Shown here in pieces: positions 32,876 to 41,455 of a stretch of 49,794 bases of DNA (its first letter is position 1; the number at the start of each line of letters is the position of its first letter). Under the pieces are notes generated by a model. The model ran no database searches. It saw nothing but the letters and a program-made list of their open reading frames with translations, and was not told the DNA's origin. Source of the stretch: DATKWD01 sp035529695 (lineage in GTDB: Bacteria; Actinomycetota; Acidimicrobiia; Acidimicrobiales; Salinilacustritrichaceae); assembly GCA_035529695.1 (NCBI GenBank), contig DATKWD010000059.1, positions 1 to 49,794 on the forward strand, in the 5' to 3' direction. The position numbers were made by a program, and so were the translations under genes.

Positions 32876-33357
32876 GCGACGAGCTCCGATTCGACATCGT
32901 CGATCCGCTCGATGCCGGCGCGATCGCCGCCGTCGAGGCGTACTTCGCCGAACTGAACACTCGCTTCCCGGGCGGGTTCGACGGTGAAGGTGCGATCGAA
33001 GCGGATGCGGCAGGGTTGCGTCCTCCGGGTGGGGCGTTCGTGCTGGCCCGGCTCGGTGACCAGATCGCCGGTTGTGGTGGGGTGCACTCGTTCGAGCCAG
33101 CGATCGGTGAGATCAAGCGCATGTGGGTCGACCCGCGCCACCGTGGCAGAGGAGTGGGCGTCGCCGTCCTCGACGAGCTCGAGCGACTGAGTTCGGCGCT
33201 CGGCCATCGCGTGGTCCGCCTCGACACCAACGAGAACCTGCCCGAGGCGCTCGCGATGTATCGGTCGCGCGGCTACGTGGAGATCGAGCGCTACAACGAC
33301 AACCCCTACCCGACGCACTTCTTCGAGAAGGCGCTGGTGGGCGTCTTCAGATCGTGA
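32872..33357 (+). CDS. GNAT-family N-acetyltransferase
   Basis: This 161-residue GNAT protein has the acetyl-CoA-binding motif MWVDPRHRGRGVGVAVLDELE and the C-terminal MYRSRGYVEIERYNDNPYPTHFFEK. That ending (YNDNPYAxxWFEK-like) is common in a group of actinobacterial GNATs with unknown substrates. It begins with GTG 32872 overlapping the methyltransferase stop. Its 3' end overlaps the convergent alcohol dehydrogenase gene by 11 nt. Confidence 0.9.
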   Translation: MSDELRFDIVDPLDAGAIAAVEAYFAELNTRFPGGFDGEGAIEADAAGLRPPGGAFVLARLGDQIAGCGGVHSFEPAIGEIKRMWVDPRHRGRGVGVAVLDELERLSSALGHRVVRLDTNENLPEALAMYRSRGYVEIERYNDNPYPTHFFEKALVGVFRS

Positions 33358-34447
33358 GGACGGTCCGGAGGCCCGTCCCGCTCTTCATGTCGTCGAAGGC
33401 CTCGTTGATCTCGGCCAGCGGGCGGTTCGTGGTGACCATCGCCTCGAGGTCGAGCTGACCTGCACGCCAGAGATCGAGCAACATCGGGAAGTCTCGGTGC
33501 GGGTTGGCGCCGCCGAGGAACGTGCCCTTCAACGACTTCCCGGTCGACCAGAAGCCCAGCGCGTGCAGGTTCAGCATGTCGGCCATCCCCGGAACCCCGA
33601 CGATCACGGCACCACCGCCGTTGCGGGTCGAGTTCAGCGCCGCCTCGATCAGCTCGCCACGACCGACGGCCTCGAAGGCGTGGTCGGCGCCGATGCCGCC
33701 GGTCAGCTCGAACACCTGCGCTGCGACATCGCCGGCCCCGGGGTCGATGGTGTCGGTGACGCCGAACGCCTCGGCCTGCTCGCGTCGTGATGCAACCGGG
33801 TCGACGCCGATGATCCGAGCCGCTCCGGCGATGCGGGCACCCTGGACGATCGAGATCCCGATGCCGCCGAGCCCGATGACCACGACGGTGTCGCCGGGTC
33901 GCACGTTCGCAGCGTGGACGACCGCCCCGACGCCGGTCTGGACCGCGCAACCGATGACCGACGCGATCTCGAGCGGCGTGTCGTCGGGGATCTTCACCGC
34001 CGCCGAGACCGGGACCACGGTCTGTTCGGCGAACGCAGCCAGCACGACACCGCCGCGCTGCACGGGTTCACCTCCGCGCGAGATCCGCGTGCCACCGTCG
34101 GGGAAGACTCCCGCGGTCAAGGCCGAGCCGGGAGCGCACATCGAGTGCTCGCCCCTGACACACCAGTAGCAGCGGCCGCACGGGGGACGCAGTGTCAGCA
34201 GGACGCGGTCGCCGACCACCACGTCGGTGACCCCGGGGCCGACCTCGGCCACGGTGCCGCCCGCTTCGTGGCCCAGGATCGCGGGCAGTGGCACGGGCAG
34301 GCTGCCATCGACGAAGTGGAGGTCGCTGTGGCACACCCCACAATTGGCGATGTCGACGACGATCTCACCGGCCTGCGGGTCGTCGAGCTCGACATCGTCG
34401 ACGATGCGGAGCGGTTCGTTGGCTGTTTCGAGGAGTGCGGCGCGCAT
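33347..34447 (-). CDS. Zinc-dependent alcohol dehydrogenase
   Basis: This 366-residue medium-chain dehydrogenase binds catalytic zinc through C36 (CGVCHSDLH) and H60/E61 (GHEAGG). The structural zinc site is C90, C93, C96 and C104 (PPCGRCYWCVRGEHSMC). The NAD-binding loop is VVVIGLGGIGISIVQGA. It oxidises alcohols to aldehydes and is close to the class III and Rxyl_3153-type subgroup. ATG 34447 begins the conserved MRAALLETANEPL; the frame extends 20 codons upstream without family similarity. The next minus-strand gene upstream ends 34 nt away, so a minus-strand unit with the flavin reductase and TetR genes is likely. Confidence 0.93.
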   Translation of the reverse strand: MRAALLETANEPLRIVDDVELDDPQAGEIVVDIANCGVCHSDLHFVDGSLPVPLPAILGHEAGGTVAEVGPGVTDVVVGDRVLLTLRPPCGRCYWCVRGEHSMCAPGSALTAGVFPDGGTRISRGGEPVQRGGVVLAAFAEQTVVPVSAAVKIPDDTPLEIASVIGCAVQTGVGAVVHAANVRPGDTVVVIGLGGIGISIVQGARIAGAARIIGVDPVASRREQAEAFGVTDTIDPGAGDVAAQVFELTGGIGADHAFEAVGRGELIEAALNSTRNGGGAVIVGVPGMADMLNLHALGFWSTGKSLKGTFLGGANPHRDFPMLLDLWRAGQLDLEAMVTTNRPLAEINEAFDDMKSGTGLRTVLTI

Positions 34448-34481
34448 GGTGCGACCGTAGCGGTGGCCCGTCGCCTCGAGC

Positions 34482-35036
34482 TCAAACCGACGCGACGGCT
34501 CCGGCACGGACGAAGTCGCCGAATGCGTTGAGCCAGGTGGTCATCTCACCGAGGAGATCGTCGTCGGGTCGACCGTCGTCCAACCGATGGTTGAACGAAG
34601 CGATCGACAGCGTCTCGGGAAAGTAGCCAGGCGCGATCACGCTCAGGACCTGCGAGAGGTGATCGATCGCGCCTGCGCCGCCCCGCCGTCCGGGTGTCGC
34701 CGCGATGAGCCCGACGGGTTGTTGATTGATCGGGCCCTCGAGCACCGGTCGCGACAGCCAGTCGACGATGTTCTTCGTGACCGCGGGGACACTCATGTTG
34801 TACTCCGGCGTGAGGATCACCAGGCCGTCGGCGTCCATCACCTCGGATTTGAGCTTGTCGACTGCGGCGTGGCCCGCCTGCTCGACATCGGCGTTGTAGA
34901 GCGGCACTCCGCTGATGTCGAGCCGGCGCAACCCGATGTGCTCCGGGGCAACTGCGATGAGTGCGTCGAGCACACGGGCGTTGATCGACGCTGCGCGCAG
35001 ACTCCCGACGACCGCCACCAGTGAGATGTCGTCCAT
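34482..35036 (-). CDS. NADPH-dependent FMN reductase family protein
   Basis: This 184-residue flavodoxin-like protein has the FMN phosphate loop VVGSLRAASINARVLDAL, then DADGLVILTPEYNMSVPAVTKNIVDWLSR, where PEYN contacts the flavin. Members reduce FMN, quinones or chromate with NAD(P)H. It sits between a TetR gene and an alcohol dehydrogenase on the same strand, so it may be controlled by that TetR. Length and domain are complete. Confidence 0.92.
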   Translation of the reverse strand: MDDISLVAVVGSLRAASINARVLDALIAVAPEHIGLRRLDISGVPLYNADVEQAGHAAVDKLKSEVMDADGLVILTPEYNMSVPAVTKNIVDWLSRPVLEGPINQQPVGLIAATPGRRGGAGAIDHLSQVLSVIAPGYFPETLSIASFNHRLDDGRPDDDLLGEMTTWLNAFGDFVRAGAVASV

Positions 35037-35085
35037 GGGGTGAAGGCTATGGCGAGTCCGCCGGTGTCAGCCGGTTCGGCCCGCG

Positions 35086-35673
35086 TCAGCCGGTTCGGAT
35101 GTCGCGGAGCCCGTGCCATGCGAGGTCGGCGACCTGTTGGGCGAGCGCGTCGGGGTCGCCTGCGGCGCCGCTGCGCATCCAGTGTCGGCTCGTGGCCTCG
35201 GCCATCCCGACCAGGCCGAGGGCGAGCAGGAAGCGCCGCTCGCGGTCGAGACCGTCGACCACGATGAACTCGGCGATGGTTGCCGCGATGGCGTCCTCGA
35301 CTCGCTCGACGGCCTCGGCGAACTCGGGGTCGCGTCGGGTCCCACTGCCGAACAGCAGCCGGAAGGCGTCGCCCTCGGCGTCCACGTAGCGGAAGAACGC
35401 GCGGAAGCCCAGCCTGACCTGATCGGCGGGGCTTCCGGCCTCGGCGGTGGCCTTGGTGATGGCCTCGAGCATCTCGTTCCCCACGTTGTCGAGCAGCTCG
35501 AGATAGAGCGCTCGCTTCGACGGGACGTGTTGATACAGGACGGGCTTGGTGACGCCCGCCTCGACCGCGATGTCGTTCATCGAGGTCTCGTGGAAACCTC
35601 GCTGTGCGAACAGCCTCGACGCGACCTCGAACAGCTGGCGTCGGCGGCGGGCGGCCGGGAGTCGCTCGGTCAT
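35086..35673 (-). CDS. TetR-family transcriptional regulator
   Basis: This 195-residue TetR protein has a typical N-terminal helix-turn-helix: LFEVASRLFAQRGFHETSMNDIAVEAGVTKPVLYQHVPSKRAL. The C-terminal domain has GFRAFFRYVDAEGDAFRLLFG, seen in regulators of fatty acid and acyl-CoA genes. It lies 49 nt upstream of the flavin reductase gene on the same strand and may control it and the alcohol dehydrogenase. Confidence 0.92.
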   Translation of the reverse strand: MTERLPAARRRRQLFEVASRLFAQRGFHETSMNDIAVEAGVTKPVLYQHVPSKRALYLELLDNVGNEMLEAITKATAEAGSPADQVRLGFRAFFRYVDAEGDAFRLLFGSGTRRDPEFAEAVERVEDAIAATIAEFIVVDGLDRERRFLLALGLVGMAEATSRHWMRSGAAGDPDALAQQVADLAWHGLRDIRTG

Positions 35674-35712
35674 GGTCGCCGAAGACTACCCAGCACCCTT
35701 CGGCGCAGCCCC

Positions 35713-36021
35713 TCAGTGACCGTCAGGGAGTCCTTGGTCGTGCCGGTCGGCAGCCTTCACGCCGTAGCCCACCACGATCGCGGGTGCGAGGACCGCAGAG
35801 CCGACCACGAGTGCCGAGACGATGATCGTCACGACGACGGGCGTGAAGTCGATCGCGAAGCCGACGAAGAAGAGGGCGGTCGCGGCGCCGAACAGGCCGT
35901 ATCCGATGCGCCGGCCCAGGTCGGCGAGCCGTGCCGCACGCGCCCGTTGCACCAGGACGGGATCGGGTTCGGGCTCGTCGGTCACCACCCCAGCGTGCCC
36001 GTCCTGCGCGTCGGCCGCCAC
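35713..36021 (-). CDS. Small two-helix membrane protein, hypothetical
   Basis: This 102-residue protein has an acidic N-terminal tail, a basic segment (VQRARAARLADLGRRIGYG) and two membrane helices (LFGAATALFFVGFAIDFT and VVVTIIVSALVVGSAVLAPAIVVG). A charged C-terminal tail follows. It resembles uncharacterised short membrane proteins common in Acidimicrobiia and other actinobacteria. Its GTG 36021 starts one base after the stop of the glycosyltransferase gene, so the two are probably translated from one mRNA. Confidence 0.7.
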   Translation of the reverse strand: MAADAQDGHAGVVTDEPEPDPVLVQRARAARLADLGRRIGYGLFGAATALFFVGFAIDFTPVVVTIIVSALVVGSAVLAPAIVVGYGVKAADRHDQGLPDGH

Positions 36022-36022
36022 T

Positions 36023-37048
36023 TCACCATCCCGCTTCGACGAAGAGGCGCGCCAGGTCGTCGCGGAGTCGGTCGAGGCCGAAGTGTTCGGCCGCGAGCCG
36101 CTGATTGCGGTCGAGCATCTCGGCGTCGGGCTGAACGAGAAACCGCCGCACGCCGTCGACGTCGTCGGGACCGAACCAGTCGAACCCCAGTGCCCTCACT
36201 TCATCGGCCGCCTGGTAGTCGCCCACGACGACGGGCCGGCGATGGATGGCAGCCTCGATCGGTGGGTTGCCGAAGCCCTCCCATGTCGACGGGAACAGGA
36301 CGAGATCCGCCGCTGCGTAGGCCTCGGCCATCGATCCCGGGGGATCGCGGTGGATGACCCGGCAGGTGGCACGCGAGAGGACCGAGGCGAGTTCGGCGGC
36401 GTAGTCCTCCTCGGGCGCTCCCATCAACCAGTACGTGCCGCCGATCGCTTCGGCCAGGCGAAGCGCTGCCGGCACGTTCTTCCGTTCGATGGCGCGCACC
36501 GGGTGGGCGCACAGCACCTCGTCGGCGGCCACGTCCAGTGCCTGGCGAGTGGCCGCGCCGTCGGCGCGGTCCGGCGAGGTGTCGAACGCGTTCGCGATCG
36601 TGGTGGCGGCGATGCCGCGGTCCTCGAGCTCGACGCGGGTGAAGTCGTTGATGGTGACGTGCCGCCATGCCGGGTCGTCGGGCGGGAGCTCGGTCACGTG
36701 AGCGAACCGGCCCCGCTGCCACGGCGGATCGTGGTGGTGGAGGACGGCGGGACGACCCCGAAGCGAATCGGCGACGATCCTCGAGGCCGGTAGGTTCAGC
36801 GGGATCGTGCAGAGGTTCTCGACCACCACGACGTCGGCATCGGCCAGCGCGGAGTCGACGTCTGTGGCGGCCGGGGCGCCGGTTGCGTCGATGCCGAGGC
36901 CCTCGACGGTTCGGTCGACGCGCCCGCTTCCGGCGACGGTGAAGACCTGATGCCCGAGATCGGTCAGGGCGTCGGCCCACGTCCGGGCCACGACGGCGAC
37001 CCCGTCGGTGCCGCCGAGCCGGAACGAGACGATCGCGATGGTGGCCAT
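36023..37048 (-). CDS. GT4-family glycosyltransferase
   Basis: This 341-residue GT-B enzyme starts IAIVSFRLGGTDGVAVVARTWADAL, a donor-loop-containing N-terminus. The C-terminal donor-binding region reads AEAYAAADLVLFPSTWEGFGNPPIEAAIHRRPVVVGDY, with the GT4 E-x7-E motif (EGFGNPPIE). The gene starts only 12 nt from the divergent glycoside hydrolase at 37061. The pairing hints at synthesis and turnover of the same glycoside, for instance a glucosylglycerate-type solute, but the donor and acceptor are not proven. Confidence 0.85.
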   Translation of the reverse strand: MATIAIVSFRLGGTDGVAVVARTWADALTDLGHQVFTVAGSGRVDRTVEGLGIDATGAPAATDVDSALADADVVVVENLCTIPLNLPASRIVADSLRGRPAVLHHHDPPWQRGRFAHVTELPPDDPAWRHVTINDFTRVELEDRGIAATTIANAFDTSPDRADGAATRQALDVAADEVLCAHPVRAIERKNVPAALRLAEAIGGTYWLMGAPEEDYAAELASVLSRATCRVIHRDPPGSMAEAYAAADLVLFPSTWEGFGNPPIEAAIHRRPVVVGDYQAADEVRALGFDWFGPDDVDGVRRFLVQPDAEMLDRNQRLAAEHFGLDRLRDDLARLFVEAGW

Positions 37049-37060
37049 GGCGGAACGCGG

Positions 37061-38161
37061 ATGAACGTAGCCGCGCTCGCTGTGATGGAGTCCAACTGGC
37101 GCGAGGCGGGGTTCACCTCACCGAACACGACCGTCTATCCGTGGTTGTGGTTGTGGGACTCGTGCTTTCATGGCCTCATCTGGCACCACCTCGGTCGGAC
37201 CGATCGGGCGCTGGTCGAGCTCGCGTCCGTCTTCGAAGACCAGGGCTCGACCGGCTTCGTCCCGCACATGCGCTATGTGGATGCGCCCGAGGAGGCTGCT
37301 GACTTCTGGGGCCGTTCGGGCACCAGCGCGATCACCCAGCCGCCGATGTTCGGTCATGCAGTCGCCGAGCTGGTCCGAGCCGGCGTCGACGTCGGGCCGT
37401 TGGCCGATCAGGCCTCGCTGGCGATTCGCCATCTCTTCGACCGACCGCCGACCCCGAGCGGGTTGGTCCCCATCTTCCATCCGTGGGAATCCGGATGCGA
37501 CGATTCGCCTCGTTGGGATTCCGGGCGGTTCTTCGACGCGTCCCGCTGGCATCATGACAAGGGCCGATTCGTCGAGGGTCTGAGGTTCGACGCCGACGGT
37601 GCCCCGATCGCCAATGCCACGTTCACGGTCGGCAGCGTCGGGTTCAACGCGCTGGTGGCGTTCAACGCCTCCGAACTCGTGTCGATCGGGGTCGGCGAAC
37701 TCTCGCCTGATCGTGACCGTCTCGTCGCGGCCATCGCCGACCGGTACGACGACGAGGCCGGCACGTGGGTCGACGACTCCCACCTCCTCGGCGCGGCGGT
37801 TCGGACTCTCGACGCCCACCTGGCACTTCTCGTGGCAGACCCCGAGGTGGTCGACCGCCGCGCACCCGATCTGGTCGACACGGAGGTGTTCGGTGCGCCG
37901 TTCGGTCCGGCCGGCGTGGCGCAAACCGAGGCGGCACGCCGCGACGACCAGTACTGGCGCGGCCCGAGCTGGCCGCAGCTCAGCTACCTCATGTGGCTGG
38001 CATGCAGCCGATCGGGGCGGGCAGAGGCCGAGCAGATCGCTTCCTCACTGCGCGCCGGCGCGATCAGCTCAGGGTTCTCCGAGTACTGGAACCCCGAGAC
38101 AGGCGCCGGTCTCGGGGCCTGCCCACAATCGTGGGCAGGCCTCTCGGCGATCGTCGGCTGA
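37061..38161 (+). CDS. GH63-like glycoside hydrolase (glucosylglycerate hydrolase-type)
   Basis: This 366-residue protein is an (alpha/alpha)6-barrel hydrolase of the GH63/GH37 type. It shows YPWLWLWDSCFH near the N-terminus, GRSGTSAITQPPMFGHAV, then HPWESGCDDSPRWDS, where the Asp corresponds to the general acid. It ends with YWRGPSWPQLSYLMW and SEYWNPETGAGLGA, where the Glu is the likely base. Bacterial relatives hydrolyse glucosylglycerate or mannosylglycerate. The WESG-CDD stretch has Cys where Met is common. ATG 37061 is preferred because it opens the conserved region directly. Confidence 0.8.
   Translation: MNVAALAVMESNWREAGFTSPNTTVYPWLWLWDSCFHGLIWHHLGRTDRALVELASVFEDQGSTGFVPHMRYVDAPEEAADFWGRSGTSAITQPPMFGHAVAELVRAGVDVGPLADQASLAIRHLFDRPPTPSGLVPIFHPWESGCDDSPRWDSGRFFDASRWHHDKGRFVEGLRFDADGAPIANATFTVGSVGFNALVAFNASELVSIGVGELSPDRDRLVAAIADRYDDEAGTWVDDSHLLGAAVRTLDAHLALLVADPEVVDRRAPDLVDTEVFGAPFGPAGVAQTEAARRDDQYWRGPSWPQLSYLMWLACSRSGRAEAEQIASSLRAGAISSGFSEYWNPETGAGLGACPQSWAGLSAIVG
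38116..38141 (-). terminator. Perfect hairpin inside the hydrolase 3' end
   Basis: GGCCTGCCCAC (38116-38126) and GTGGGCAGGCC (38131-38141) form an 11-bp perfect stem with a four-base AATC loop, 20 nt before the hydrolase stop. For the convergent DUF2510 gene (stop at 38173) it lies about 32 nt downstream, the usual place for a terminator. No T-tract is present on either strand. Confidence 0.5.
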
Positions 38162-38172
38162 GCTTCCGGGCG

Positions 38173-39513
38173 TCAGTTCAGTGCGACGCCGCAGACGCCG
38201 AACGCATCGGTGATCAGGCTGAACAGGTTGGCGTTCTGCTCTTCGGAGAGGTCGTCGATGTTGCCGTCCGCTCCGGCTGCGAGCCCGATCTCGGCCAGGC
38301 CCTCGACCCCGATCGTGTCGATGATGTTCTGCGCGACGCACGCGGCTTCCTCGGCGTCGAGCCCGGCCGAGGTCTGCAGTTCGGCGGTCAGGAGCTCGAC
38401 TGCCTGTGCTTCGAAGTCACCGCCGCCGAAGGGGTCCGAGCCGGGGTCGACTCCCGGGTCCGCCCCGGGGTCGACGCTCGGGTCGGCACCGGGGTCGACG
38501 CTCGGGTCGGCACCGCCTCCGAAGATGGCGGGGTCGGAGCCGTCGAGGAAGTCTGCGTGCTCACCGGTCGTGAGTTCATCGGCCTGCTCGGCGGAGAGGG
38601 GACCGTCGACCCCGTCGTCCGGGGGCCGTTTCGTGATGACGACGCGTATGTCACCTTCGGTGTCCTCGAAGCCGGCCACGACCACGGTGAACGACCCTGC
38701 GACCGGGAACGTGACGCCGAACGTCTCGTCGTCGCCGGCCCCGCTGTCGTCGCGGATCCCGAACGCCTCGCCCTCGACGCGAACATTGGTGTTCTCGGTC
38801 ACCAGATCGCCGAGTTCGGCGTGGTCGCCTTCGGGGTCCTCGGAGCCAAGCTGGTCGGACTCGAAGTCGTTGACGGCCTTGGCCGTGTCGTCGTCGGCAG
38901 CAGCGATGATGAGCACCGTGTCGAGGTCAGCCGATTCGGTCTCGACCTCGACACGGAAGGCATCGCCGGCCTCGGCCTCGATGTCGGTCGCGAAGAAGCC
39001 GTCGTCTCCCTCGATCGAGGCCGTGAACTCGCCGGTCCCATCGCTCTCGCCGTCGCCGCTCAGCAGGAAGAACGCCGCTGCTGCGACCACGACGATCGCG
39101 ACGCCGGCACCGATGAAGATGGGCAGCTTGCTCTTGGCGCCGCCACCCGCCGCCGGGGCACCGCCGGGAGGATCCCCGCCGAGCGGGGCCGCAGGCTGCG
39201 CGGTCACGGGTTGCAGGGTCGGTGCGACCGCGGGCTGCGGCGTGATGGCCGTCGGCTGCGGTGCAGGTTGCGGTGCCGGGGTCACTTCGGTCGGCGGGGT
39301 GGGCTCCGCGGGCGCGGTCGCTGCCGCTGCGGCTGCCGCACCCGCAGCTGCTCCACCGGCTGCGGCACCGGCCTCACCGGGGGCACCGGAGAGGGGGTCG
39401 GTCGAGGTGACGTCGTTGTCGGCCACCTGGTCCGTCCAGGTCGAGCCGTCCCACCATCGGTATTGGTGCCGGCCTGCCGGATCGGGATGCCAACCAGGAT
39501 CGTTCGCGGGCAT
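38173..39513 (-). CDS. DUF2510 membrane-anchored protein with acidic extracellular domain
   Basis: This 446-residue protein begins with a DUF2510 domain: DPGWHPDPAGRHQYRWWDGSTWT (about 5-27). A long Ala/Pro/Gln-rich linker follows, then one membrane helix (PIFIGAGVAIVVVAAAAFFLL, about 130-150) and an acidic outer domain (about 155-320) resembling pre-peptidase C-terminal type beta-sandwiches. An eight-residue tandem repeat follows (GADPSVDP-like), and a C-terminal helical domain with two cysteines comes last. It is probably a cell-surface protein. ATG 39513 starts the DUF2510 domain. Confidence 0.78.
   Translation of the reverse strand: MPANDPGWHPDPAGRHQYRWWDGSTWTDQVADNDVTSTDPLSGAPGEAGAAAGGAAAGAAAAAAATAPAEPTPPTEVTPAPQPAPQPTAITPQPAVAPTLQPVTAQPAAPLGGDPPGGAPAAGGGAKSKLPIFIGAGVAIVVVAAAAFFLLSGDGESDGTGEFTASIEGDDGFFATDIEAEAGDAFRVEVETESADLDTVLIIAAADDDTAKAVNDFESDQLGSEDPEGDHAELGDLVTENTNVRVEGEAFGIRDDSGAGDDETFGVTFPVAGSFTVVVAGFEDTEGDIRVVITKRPPDDGVDGPLSAEQADELTTGEHADFLDGSDPAIFGGGADPSVDPGADPSVDPGADPGVDPGSDPFGGGDFEAQAVELLTAELQTSAGLDAEEAACVAQNIIDTIGVEGLAEIGLAAGADGNIDDLSEEQNANLFSLITDAFGVCGVALN
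38441..38512 (-). repeat. Three 24-bp tandem repeats in the DUF2510 gene
   Basis: The units 38465-38488 and 38489-38512 are identical over 24 bp; the unit 38441-38464 is a diverged copy. Each encodes an eight-residue Asp/Pro unit (variants of DPGADPSV). The block forms a flexible spacer in the surface protein and is a candidate for copy-number variation between strains. Confidence 0.85.
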
Positions 39514-39651
39514 GTGCTGCGCCTTCCTCGTCCAGAACTTCGAAGTCGGGGCGAGCCTAGAACAGGTTTGCGGCGGCGGCGGCGCGGTGGCGGCCTGTCG
39601 AGCCCGACGCCGGGTTTCGACGCTGCCCGACCGGCGCGTGACACTGGAGGG

Positions 39652-40374
39652 ATGATCCACACCGAACGCCGTGAGCACACGCTCGTGGTGACCATCGACC
39701 GTCAGGAGCGACGCAATGCGGTCGATGTCGACTCACTCGATGCGATGCGCGATGTCTTCGGCTCCCTCGACGAGACGGTCCGCGTTGTCGTGCTCACAGG
39801 AGCAGGCGGACACTTCTGCTCAGGAGCGGACCTCGGTGCAGTCAAGGATCGCGGGTTTGCTCGGAGCGTCCGCTCGACGCTCGATGCCCTCGTTGCGCTG
39901 CCGGTGCCGACCATCGCGTCCGTATCCGGATTCGCCCTCGGTGCGGGGACCCAGTTCGCGAGCGCCTGCGACCTTCGGGTCGCAACCGAGACCGCGCGGT
40001 TCGGCGTGCCGGCGGTGCGACTCGGCCTGATGGTCGACGAGTGGACCGTGCGACGGGTGGCCGAGCTGATGGGTCCGAGCTTGGCTCGGGCGGTGCTGCT
40101 CGGCGCCGAGACCGTCGACCTCGAGCGAGCGCTGTCGTCGGGGTTCGTCCACCGAGAAGGTTCGCTCGAAGACGCGCTCGACTGGGCAGCCGAACTCGGC
40201 GCGTTCGCACCCTTGTCCATCGCCGGTCACAAGCTCGCCCTCGAGGCGGCGGGCGGTCCGTCCGGGACCGCCGAGGTCGAGGCGGCGATCGAGCGAGCCT
40301 GGACCAGCGACGACTTCGCCGAGGGGATCAGCGCGTTCGCCGACCGACGGATCCCTCGGTTCACCGGCAGCTGA
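39652..40374 (+). CDS. Enoyl-CoA hydratase/isomerase family protein
   Basis: This 240-residue crotonase-fold protein has the oxyanion-hole segments VVVLTGAGGHFCSGADLGAV and ASVSGFALGAGTQFASACDLRVAT. The first catalytic Glu position reads GTQ (residues around 102-104), so one catalytic acid of true hydratases is replaced by Gln or Thr. The second lies in the AVRLGLMVDEW segment, where the usual E is a Val-Asp pair. It may therefore isomerise or otherwise act on an acyl-CoA. ATG 39652 follows GGAGGG. It is divergent from the DUF2510 gene. Confidence 0.85.
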   Translation: MIHTERREHTLVVTIDRQERRNAVDVDSLDAMRDVFGSLDETVRVVVLTGAGGHFCSGADLGAVKDRGFARSVRSTLDALVALPVPTIASVSGFALGAGTQFASACDLRVATETARFGVPAVRLGLMVDEWTVRRVAELMGPSLARAVLLGAETVDLERALSSGFVHREGSLEDALDWAAELGAFAPLSIAGHKLALEAAGGPSGTAEVEAAIERAWTSDDFAEGISAFADRRIPRFTGS

Positions 40375-40395
40375 GGACCCCGGGCGGAGGCGACG

Positions 40396-41364
40396 TCAGT
40401 AGCTGGCGGGGAGCAGGCGCGAGAAGTTCTCGAAGAAGATGAACAGCACGACAGCGAAGACCGGGAGACCGAGCAGGTAGCTCGGCCACTTCCTCCACGC
40501 GCGTCCGATCAGCCAGGCGACCAACCACACCGTCGCGGCGGCGAGTCCCCACGCGACAGCCGGAACGGCCGAGGCGTCTTCTCCCGCGAGGTCGGTGATC
40601 TCCGCGGGTCGCTCCGGGCTGCTCTGAACGGGCGGACTGGTGGTCGTGGTCGGGGGCGCGGGTGCGGGTTCTTCGACCAACTCGGCCACGACGACGATCC
40701 GTTGCCGAGCGGAGTACTTCGGGTGACAGGCGGTCAACGTGAGCCGATTGTCGCCGAAGTCGTCGAGCACCTCGATCTGGCTGGGGGAGACGATGAAGTG
40801 ACCCGACGTGACCGGGTTGCCCCCGTCGTCGACCTGATCGGTCGGCTGGGGCATCACTTCGTACCGGAACTCGCCCTGCAGGGTGGTGACGATGATCTCG
40901 TCGCCCGGATCGAGCTGATCGATGTTGTGGAACGGAGCGCCATAGGTGGTCCGATGGCCGGCGATCGCTGCGTTTCCCTCGTTGCCCGGGAATGGGGTGT
41001 CGGGGAAGTGGCCGGGCCCGCGTTTCAGATCCGACAGCTTCACCCCTTCGACCACGACCTTCTCGACCCCGATGTCGGGGATCTTGATGACCCCGATCCC
41101 TTCTCCTTCCAGCGGTGGAGGTGGCGCGGGGATCGTCGTCGTCGTCGTGGTCTGGTCGGTCGTATCGGGCTCGGTGACCACCGTCGTCTCGACCGAAGCC
41201 TCGAACTCGGCCAGGCGGGCCTCGAATTCCGACTCGAGCTGATTCTGGGCCTGGGCCTCTCGGATGCCGGTGCCCCAGAGCTGATACGCGACGAACAGCA
41301 GGATGAGCGTGCCGGCGGTGATGAGGGTCCGGCCGATCGCGCCCAGGATTCGTGCCAGCCGCAT
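40396..41364 (-). CDS. Sortase (class E-like) with extra C-terminal helices
   Basis: This 322-residue protein has an N-terminal membrane helix (ILGAIGRTLITAGTLILLFVAYQ) and a Thr/Pro-rich linker. The sortase domain carries H137 (IAGHRTTYG), C213 (LTLTACHPKYSARQR) and a conserved Arg (R220 or R222). TLTxCHP-YSARQR is typical of class E. Unlike standard class E enzymes it has two further hydrophobic segments at the C-terminus (VPAVAWGLAAATVWLVAWLIG and LLGLPVFAVVLFIFFENF). Sortases anchor proteins to the cell wall. ATG 41364 was used; upstream frame codes nothing recognisable. The divergent ccm operon begins 91 nt away. Confidence 0.9.
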   Translation of the reverse strand: MRLARILGAIGRTLITAGTLILLFVAYQLWGTGIREAQAQNQLESEFEARLAEFEASVETTVVTEPDTTDQTTTTTTIPAPPPPLEGEGIGVIKIPDIGVEKVVVEGVKLSDLKRGPGHFPDTPFPGNEGNAAIAGHRTTYGAPFHNIDQLDPGDEIIVTTLQGEFRYEVMPQPTDQVDDGGNPVTSGHFIVSPSQIEVLDDFGDNRLTLTACHPKYSARQRIVVVAELVEEPAPAPPTTTTSPPVQSSPERPAEITDLAGEDASAVPAVAWGLAAATVWLVAWLIGRAWRKWPSYLLGLPVFAVVLFIFFENFSRLLPASY

Positions 41365-41455
41365 GGCGGGCAGGCTAAGCGCGTCGGATGCTCGCCCGGT
41401 AGCAGGACCGCGATCTGTCACGTGTCGTGGGCAGGCCGTAGGTTTGGGAGTCGTC

